Positions 59,090-64,000 of a DNA stretch of 64,000 nucleotides are shown piece by piece; within the stretch, counting starts at the first letter, position 1; each line of letters starts with the position of its first letter. Origin of the DNA: Oecophyllibacter saccharovorans. GTDB lineage: Bacteria; Pseudomonadota; Alphaproteobacteria; Acetobacterales; Acetobacteraceae. A model generated the notes under the pieces. It had not been told where the DNA came from, made no database searches, and saw nothing but the letters and a program-made list of their open reading frames with translations. Both the position numbers and the translations under genes were made by a program. The stretch lies in contig NZ_CP038143.1 in the NCBI RefSeq assembly GCF_006542375.1, forward strand, positions 1,612,001-1,676,000, given 5' to 3'.

Positions 59090-59839
59090 TCAGAGGCTGA
59101 AATTCTCGCCCAGATAGACGCGGCGCACGTCCTCATTGGCCACGATCTCTTCAGGCGTGCCCTCGGTCAGCACCTTGCCGCTGTGCAGGATATAGGCGCG
59201 GTCAATGACTTCGAGCGTTTCGCGCACGTTGTGATCGGTGATCAGCACGCCGATCCCGCGTTCCTTGAGATGGGAGACCAGGTCACGGATCTCGCTTACA
59301 GCGATCGGGTCGATGCCTGCCAGCGGCTCGTCAAGCAGGATGTAGTTCGGCTGGCTGGCAAGAGCGCGGGCGATCTCAAGGCGGCGGCGCTCACCGCCTG
59401 AAAGGGCGAGGGCGGGGGAATGGCGCAGCCGCGTGATGCCGAACTCGGCCAGCAGCCCGTCCAGCATTTCCTGGCGCTTGTCGCGGTCGGGCTCAACCAC
59501 TTCCAGCGCTGCCATGATGTTCTGCTCGACGGTCAGGCCGCGGAAGATGCTGGCTTCCTGCGGGAGGTAACCGACGCCGAGGCGGGCGCGGCGATACATG
59601 GGGAGCTGGGTGATGTCGGAGCCGTCAAGCGTGATGCTGCCGGTATCGGTCTGCACCAGCCCCACGATCATGTAGAAGCTGGTGGTCTTGCCCGCCCCGT
59701 TGGGCCCCAGCAGCCCGACAGCCTCACCGCGCTTGACCTGCAGGGAAACATCCTCGACCACAGTGCGCTTCTTGTAGCTTTTGCTGATCCCGTGGGCCAC
59801 AAGGCCGATATTGGGGTCGAAAGGCAGGCTCTCGCTCAT
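59090..59839 (-). CDS. lptB: LPS export ABC transporter ATP-binding protein LptB
   Basis: 249-residue ATPase that powers LPS extraction from the inner membrane with LptFG. Walker A LLGPNGAGKTTSFYM, Q-loop GYLPQEASIFRGLT, signature LSGGERRRLEIARAL, Walker B NYILLDEPLAGIDPIA and switch VLITDHNVRETLEV. C-terminus GENFSL. ATG at 59839 with AAGGGAGCA ahead, 12 bases after lptA. Last gene of a minus-strand rnd-kdsD-lptC-lptA-lptB operon. lptF and lptG are not in the window. Confidence 0.97.
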   Translation of the reverse strand: MSESLPFDPNIGLVAHGISKSYKKRTVVEDVSLQVKRGEAVGLLGPNGAGKTTSFYMIVGLVQTDTGSITLDGSDITQLPMYRRARLGVGYLPQEASIFRGLTVEQNIMAALEVVEPDRDKRQEMLDGLLAEFGITRLRHSPALALSGGERRRLEIARALASQPNYILLDEPLAGIDPIAVSEIRDLVSHLKERGIGVLITDHNVRETLEVIDRAYILHSGKVLTEGTPEEIVANEDVRRVYLGENFSL

Positions 59840-59851
59840 CTGTTTGCTCCC

Positions 59852-61018
59852 TTATTTCCGGCTGCCGCCCTGGGTCTTGTTCTGGTTCTCATTGGAGGAA
59901 GCCTCATTGGGCACCACCAGCCCCTGAATGGGCGAGTTCGTGCCCGGCAGCATGGTGGAGACACCCGTGCGCAGGTTGACCAGGGCCTGTGAGCCGTTGT
60001 TCTGGTTCTGCCCCTGCGTCACGTGCACATGGCCGACCAGCCGCGCAAGCTCCGGCCCGAAGAGATAGACGCCGCGGTCACCGGTGGCGGTCTGTGTCTG
60101 GGTGCGCACCACCACGTGGCCCCAGCCATAGGCGCGGTCCATGTTCGAGCCGTTGGTGCTCTTGGGCGGCGGCAGCCCGCGCCGGCGCGCGATCTCGGCC
60201 TGCCTGCGGTCAGCGGCATCGCGCTGGGCCTTCTGCAGGTCCGACATGCCGAAGGATTCCATGATGTCGGCGGTGACGCGCTTGCCGTCATTGGTGGTCA
60301 GGGAGGCATTGCCGCGCCCCACTGATATCCTGGCCTTGGGATAATATTCCATGAGATCGCGCGCCGTCATGACATCCTGGGGCGTCATGACCTTGAGGTG
60401 CTGGCCGGTCATCAGCATGAGGGCGCGGTCGACGTCATAAATGCCGTGGTCGCCCCAGGCCTGGTCCTTGAGATTGTAGACATGCACATGCCCGCGCGCC
60501 TCGATGCGGTAGAGCTCCAGGCTGCCGCCCAGCGGGTCTTCGCTGGCAGTGGACGACGGGGCTGCCGCCTGGCCGGGCGGGGGCGCTTTTTTGCGCAGGT
60601 AGCCGATCAGCACGTCTCCGTCGAGCGTGGTGTCGCCCCGCACCGCGCGCGCGCCGCCGATCAGTGTCACGGTCTGGCGGTTGTGGTCGTAGATCTCCTG
60701 GCCTTTCCAGTAGAGGTGGACCGGCTGGCCGTGCGAGGCATCGGCAGGTGACTTGTTGTCGGAACCACTGCTGGGCATGGCATTGTCAGTGGTGGGGCCG
60801 GGGCTACCTGCAGGTTCAGCACTCGGTTGTGCCGGGGCGGCGTGCGCGTTTGAGATGAGCGCTTCCACACCGCACAGCCCTGCACGGCCCAGCCCCACAC
60901 TGCACAGCAATGTCAGCCCCAGCAGGCCCGCCCGGCGCAGGTCAGGCCGGGCCACTGAACGGGCTACGGAAAAACATGCTGCGGAAAAGGGAGAAAGCGT
61001 TCTCGGCGAGGGGATCAT
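59852..61018 (-). CDS. lptA: LPS transport periplasmic protein LptA
   Basis: 388-residue OstA/LptA-family protein forming the periplasmic bridge for LPS. Long N-terminus with a hydrophobic stretch (GLLGLTLLCSVGLGRAGL) and possible cleavage near NAHAAPAQ, a Ser/Pro linker, then the jellyroll repeat region (LYWKGQEIYDHNRQTVTLIGGARAVRGDTTLDGDVL and DRGVYLFGPELARLVGHVHVTQG). About twice E. coli length because of linkers, an insert around 255-295 and an Asn/Gln-rich tail. Its ATG overlaps the lptC stop by four bases. Downstream lptB confirms the identity. Confidence 0.9.
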   Translation of the reverse strand: MIPSPRTLSPFSAACFSVARSVARPDLRRAGLLGLTLLCSVGLGRAGLCGVEALISNAHAAPAQPSAEPAGSPGPTTDNAMPSSGSDNKSPADASHGQPVHLYWKGQEIYDHNRQTVTLIGGARAVRGDTTLDGDVLIGYLRKKAPPPGQAAAPSSTASEDPLGGSLELYRIEARGHVHVYNLKDQAWGDHGIYDVDRALMLMTGQHLKVMTPQDVMTARDLMEYYPKARISVGRGNASLTTNDGKRVTADIMESFGMSDLQKAQRDAADRRQAEIARRRGLPPPKSTNGSNMDRAYGWGHVVVRTQTQTATGDRGVYLFGPELARLVGHVHVTQGQNQNNGSQALVNLRTGVSTMLPGTNSPIQGLVVPNEASSNENQNKTQGGSRK

Positions 61019-61839
61019 GGCTGTTTCGGTCTCCCGGCAGAAGAAGCGGCGCCCGGCACTGTGAGAGAGGACCCGGCAGGGGCATCGGTTGGAGCAATGT
61101 CATTGTTGTGCACGGTGCGCCCGGGCCCCATGAACTGAATGAGATTGGCATTCTGATCCAGAAAGGCGCCCTGGGCATCCTGGGTGCCGAAAGGCCCTTC
61201 CGCATGGACCCAGTCATGGGTGGCTGCGATGCCCTGCTTGAGGTCCAGATCGGCGGTCGGCGTGTTGAGAAGCACGCCGTCACTCCGGTAAAGCACGACA
61301 TGGCCGTCAAGGTCGAGGGTCTGCTCGTGCTGCATGTAGACCCCCCGGTCGGCCCGCACGTAAACCCACTCATTGGGGTGGAGCAGCAGATCGGCCTGAG
61401 GATGGTCGAGATCGATGCGGTCATCATCGATCTGGTGCGCAACATCCGCAGTCAGCATGTAGGGCCGTCCCTGCCGGTCGAGATCGTGATAGACGGCGCG
61501 GTCCATATGGCCGCTTTCCAGCTGGACCTTGCTGAGCTCGTGCAGAATGGCGCGGTTCTGGTGGAGCAGGTGGGTAATCTCGGGCCAGGCGGCGATCGAG
61601 ACCAGAAAGACCCCTGCCACGGTGGGGAGGATCCATTTCGCCCGGTTGAGGCGGAGGCGCCGGCGCGCGATCTCGTCCTTGCTGGGCGCCTTGCGCACGC
61701 GCTGGAAAGCCGCCTGGCGGTGGGCGTTCAGCCTGTCGAGCTGCGCCTGGCGATCGGGGTCGAAATCCTCGCGCTGCGCGCCGGGCGTTGCCGGCGTGTC
61801 AGAGGGCTGCTCCGGGGAATGCGGGGAATCGTTGCTCAT
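61015..61839 (-). CDS. lptC: LPS export protein LptC
   Basis: 274-residue bitopic inner-membrane protein that passes LPS from LptFG to LptA. A charged cytoplasmic N-terminus of about 70 residues (RKAPSKDEIARRRLRLNRAK) precedes one transmembrane helix (WILPTVAGVFLVSIAAWPEI). The periplasmic LptC domain contains LTADVAHQIDDDRIDLDHPQADLLL and YMQHEQTLDLDGHVVLYRSDGVLLNTPTADLDLKQGI. The cytoplasmic part is longer than in E. coli. ATG at 61839; the lptA ATG overlaps the stop (ATGA). kdsD lies 16 bases upstream. Confidence 0.92.
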   Translation of the reverse strand: MSNDSPHSPEQPSDTPATPGAQREDFDPDRQAQLDRLNAHRQAAFQRVRKAPSKDEIARRRLRLNRAKWILPTVAGVFLVSIAAWPEITHLLHQNRAILHELSKVQLESGHMDRAVYHDLDRQGRPYMLTADVAHQIDDDRIDLDHPQADLLLHPNEWVYVRADRGVYMQHEQTLDLDGHVVLYRSDGVLLNTPTADLDLKQGIAATHDWVHAEGPFGTQDAQGAFLDQNANLIQFMGPGRTVHNNDIAPTDAPAGSSLTVPGAASSAGRPKQP

Positions 61840-61855
61840 CGCGTCAGCCCTCCGC

Positions 61856-62842
61856 CTACCTGGTCATCTCGGTACGCAGGAGGTCGTGCAGATGGACGAT
61901 GCCGACCGGCCGGCGGTCCGGGCCCACGACGAAAAGGCTGCTGACGGGAAAATGCGGGTCGTTCATGAAGCGCAGGGCCTCGCGGGCCACGATATCGGGC
62001 GGGGCGGTAAGGGGCTTGCGGTTCATGATATCGGCGGCTGTGGTGCTGTCGAGGTCGAGATTGCGCTCCAGCGTGGGGCGCAGGTCCCCGTCAGAGACGA
62101 GGCCGCAGAGCCTGCCGTCCCCGTCGATCACCCCCATGCAGCCGAAAGCCTTGCGCGTCATTTCCACGATGACCTGGCGCAGGGGCATGTCAGGCGTGCC
62201 GAGCGGCATTTCCGCGCCGGTATGCATCAGCTCCTCGATCAGGCGGAGCTGGCTGCCGAGCTGGCCGCCCGGATGCAGGAGCTGGAAGTCGCGCTCCCCG
62301 AATCCGCGGCGCTCCAGCAGGGCCATGGCCAGCGCATCGCCCAGCGCAAGCTGCAGCAGGGTGGAGGTTGTGGGCGCAAGCCCCATGGGGCAGGCCTCAG
62401 GCACCACCGGCAGCGTAAGGCAGGTCTGCACCGAGCGCGCCAGGGTCGAGGCGGGGTTGCTGGTGATGGCGATCCGCTCGGCATTGAGGCGGCGCGCATG
62501 TTTCAGCAGCGGGCCGAGCTCGGCACTTTCACCGGAGCTTGAAAGCAGCAGCAGCAGGTCATCGGCCATGAAGACCCCCAGGTCCCCGTGTGCCGCTTCA
62601 GCGGGATGCACGAAGAGGGAAGGGGTGCCGGTGGAGGCAAGCGTGCTCTGGATCTTGCGCGCGATATGGCCCGACTTGCCGATGCCCGTAACCACGACTC
62701 GCCCCCTGGTGTGCAGGATCCTGTCGATGGCCTGCTCGAACGCCTCGCCGAGCGGCCCTTCCAGCTCGCGCGCCAGCTGGTTAAGGCCGTCATATTGCAG
62801 GCTCAGCGCCTGGCGGGCGATGCGGAGGGGCGGTGAGGTCAT
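61856..62842 (-). CDS. kdsD: Arabinose-5-phosphate isomerase (KpsF/GutQ family)
   Basis: 328-residue isomerase making arabinose-5-phosphate, the first precursor of Kdo in LPS. An SIS domain (RVVVTGIGKSGHIARKIQSTLASTG, LFVHPAEAAHGDLGVF, LLLLSSSGESAEL) is followed by two CBS domains (LRQVIVEMTRKAFGCMGVID and NRKPLTAPPDIVAREALRFM). Its place beside lptCAB fits the LPS role rather than glucitol metabolism. ATG at 62842 overlaps the rnd stop by four bases. Confidence 0.94.
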   Translation of the reverse strand: MTSPPLRIARQALSLQYDGLNQLARELEGPLGEAFEQAIDRILHTRGRVVVTGIGKSGHIARKIQSTLASTGTPSLFVHPAEAAHGDLGVFMADDLLLLLSSSGESAELGPLLKHARRLNAERIAITSNPASTLARSVQTCLTLPVVPEACPMGLAPTTSTLLQLALGDALAMALLERRGFGERDFQLLHPGGQLGSQLRLIEELMHTGAEMPLGTPDMPLRQVIVEMTRKAFGCMGVIDGDGRLCGLVSDGDLRPTLERNLDLDSTTAADIMNRKPLTAPPDIVAREALRFMNDPHFPVSSLFVVGPDRRPVGIVHLHDLLRTEMTR

Positions 62843-63498
62843 GAAATCCGAGCGGTATGCGAGAAGATGTCAGGCTTCTCATAACCCAGCAGGTCCAGAT
62901 CTGCACGCGCCGGCAGAAAATCATAGCAGGCCTGCGCAAGCTCGCGCCGCTCCTCGCGGATCAGCATCGCCTCAAGCTTTTCCCACAATGCATGCAGGTA
63001 GAGAACGTCCGCGGCAGCGTATTGAAGCTGCTCGGGCGTCAGTTCAGTCGCGCCCCAGTCGGAGCTCTGCTGCTGCTTGGACAGCTCCACGCCCAGCAGC
63101 TCGCGGCAGAGATAAGCCAGGCCGTGCTTGTCGGTGAAGGTATAGACCAGGCGGGCGGCAATCTTGGTGCAGATCACCGAAGCCACCCGGATGCCCAGCG
63201 CATGCTGCAGAACAGCCACGTCAAAACGGGCGAAATGCATGAGCTTGGTGATGTTGGGGTCTGCCAGAAGTTTCTTGAGATTGGGGCAGTCCGCCCCCTT
63301 GCCGCCCAGACGCTCAGGGCGGATCTGCACCAGGTGCGCCTGCCCGTCACCGCTTGAAAGCTGCACGAGGCACAGCCGGTCACGATGGGGGTTGAGGCCC
63401 ATGGTCTCGGTGTCCACCGCGACGACGGGGCCGAGGTCGAGCCCGTCCGGCAGGTCGCCGTCATAAAGATGGATGGCGTTCTGCGGCGTGCTGCTCAT
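62839..63498 (-). CDS. rnd: Ribonuclease D-type 3'-5' exonuclease
   Basis: 219-residue DEDD exonuclease domain. Exo I VAVDTETMGLNPHRDRLCLVQ (Asp, Glu), Exo II near NITKLMHFARFDVAVL (Asp), Exo III YAAADVLYLHALWEKL (Tyr and Asp, so DEDDy). The HRDC domains of full-length RNase D are absent; this short form is common in alphaproteobacteria, where it precedes kdsD and the lpt genes. Trims tRNA and other stable RNA 3' ends. ATG at 63498 with AAAAGTGAGCC ahead. The tRNA-Leu gene lies upstream on the same strand. Confidence 0.93.
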   Translation of the reverse strand: MSSTPQNAIHLYDGDLPDGLDLGPVVAVDTETMGLNPHRDRLCLVQLSSGDGQAHLVQIRPERLGGKGADCPNLKKLLADPNITKLMHFARFDVAVLQHALGIRVASVICTKIAARLVYTFTDKHGLAYLCRELLGVELSKQQQSSDWGATELTPEQLQYAAADVLYLHALWEKLEAMLIREERRELAQACYDFLPARADLDLLGYEKPDIFSHTARIS

Positions 63499-63680
63499 GG
63501 CTCACTTTTCAAACTGTTTCTGATTTTTGTTTTGATCAGCTGCTTCTCTTGCTTCTCTGAACCCGTCTTGTGCCCGTTGCAGCATGGCCCAGGGCAGGGC
63601 CGGCGAAAGCTGTTGCCCTGTGGGCACGGCAGAGATCTTGGGGAAAGGCATTGAAGCCTCGGAAGACCCCGGGGAAGAGA

Positions 63681-63767
63681 TGGTGCCCAGAAGAAGACTC
63701 GAACTTCCACGTCCTTGCGGACACAGGTACCTGAAACCTGCGCGTCTACCAATTCCGCCATCTGGGC
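63681..63767 (-). tRNA. tRNA-Leu (anticodon CAG)
   Basis: 87 bases with encoded CCA. Acceptor GCCCAGA (5', ending at 63767) pairs with TCTGGGC before ACCA. D arm contains AATTGGTAGAC. Anticodon stem CAGGT/ACCTG encloses loop TTCAGGT, anticodon CAG, reading the CUG codon. A long variable arm (TGTCCGCAAGGACGT) marks it as class II. T arm includes AGTTCGAGTC. All stems pair, so it should be functional. CUG is by far the commonest Leu codon in these genes. Confidence 0.97.
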
Positions 63768-63847
63768 AAAGAGGCACGGCTTGCTGACTTTCCGGGAAGG
63801 TGCCTGAGCTTTCAGGCGCGCCCGGTCAGCAGCCGGTTGGTGAGGTT

Positions 63848-63876
63848 CTTTTAGCCATCCTGCCTGCAGGGGTCAA
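63848..63876 (-). promoter_or_regulatory. Promoter of tRNA-Leu(CAG)
   Basis: On the minus strand TTGACC (63871-63876), 17-base spacer, TAAAAG (63848-63853), about 80 bases upstream of the tRNA 5' end. Five of six in the -35 box; the -10 hexamer is identical to that of the rpmH promoter. Confidence 0.6.
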
Positions 63877-64000
63877 GGGCCGCGTGGCTGAATTCAGGCA
63901 GGGGAGGCGAAAATTCTTCCTCCGGCTTTCAAGTCTCTTTTCCCGGCCGCCATGGCCCTCCGGAACAATCCTGCAAAATAATCCTGACCCTAAGGAAAAG
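63877..64000. other. Window end without recognised feature
   Basis: About 120 bases upstream of the tRNA promoter. No gene, repeat or hairpin of note was found; a gene may begin beyond the window. Confidence 0.5.

Overview
The window is a GC-rich (roughly mid-60s percent) chromosomal segment from an alphaproteobacterium. The best fit is an acetic acid bacterium (Acetobacteraceae). Supporting signs are the fused shikimate kinase/3-dehydroquinate synthase, LpxI as the UDP-diacylglucosamine hydrolase, a KirBac potassium channel, an SMP-30/gluconolactonase-type protein and OmpA-family proteins of the type found in that group. Genus is not determinable from the sequence alone. No phage, transposase, plasmid gene, CRISPR array or dedicated defence locus was seen; nearly all of it is core genome.

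Layout. 1-7 kb: end of gltX, a minus-strand cysS-trmJ-KirBac run, a MATE pump and an MFS pump. 7-11.4 kb: rpsD with a long structured leader, prfC, then a beta-carbonic anhydrase/nuclease-like pair. 11.6-19.8 kb: alaS with an AT-rich patch, two almost identical ompA-family genes 1770 bp apart, and aroKB. 19.8-28 kb: a proline/alanine-rich membrane protein, xerD, accA, a CinA-like protein, an SMP-30 protein, mutT, a DUF815 ATPase, yajC, sodB and a NYN-domain protein. 28-34 kb: rpoZ, relA/spoT, acpS, lepB, rnc, era. 34-47.8 kb: a long plus-strand envelope cluster pyrH-frr-uppS-cdsA-dxr-rseP-bamA-skp-lpxD-fabZ-lpxA-lpxI, then gloA. 48-54 kb: a tiny orphan phosphoacceptor-like protein, rpmH-rnpA-yidD-yidC-engB-argB, and a degenerate GGDEF protein. 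54-64 kb: dapD-dapE, truA-fmt-def, DUF1150, and a minus-strand rnd-kdsD-lptC-lptA-lptB operon below a tRNA-Leu(CAG).

The central genes form one envelope factory: isoprenoid precursor (dxr), lipid carrier (uppS), phospholipid (cdsA), lipid A (lpxD, fabZ, lpxA, lpxI), Kdo precursor (kdsD), LPS transport (lptABC), outer-membrane protein folding (bamA, skp), and inner-membrane insertion and processing (yidC, yidD, yajC, lepB, rseP).

The most unusual signal is at gene borders rather than in the genes. Many intergenic junctions carry 2-4 copies of a short tandem repeat (10-17 bp). At relA/acpS and uppS/cdsA a 14-bp unit containing the start codon is present three times. Because 14 = 15 - 1, each extra ATG opens a five-codon micro-ORF whose TGA overlaps the next ATG (ATGA), giving an unbroken stop/restart chain into the real gene. 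A minimal 5-bp version precedes rnc. Other points of interest are the recent ompA duplication with different promoters, a probable structured leader of rpsD, an alaS composition patch, and the orphan histidine-kinase-like mini-protein.
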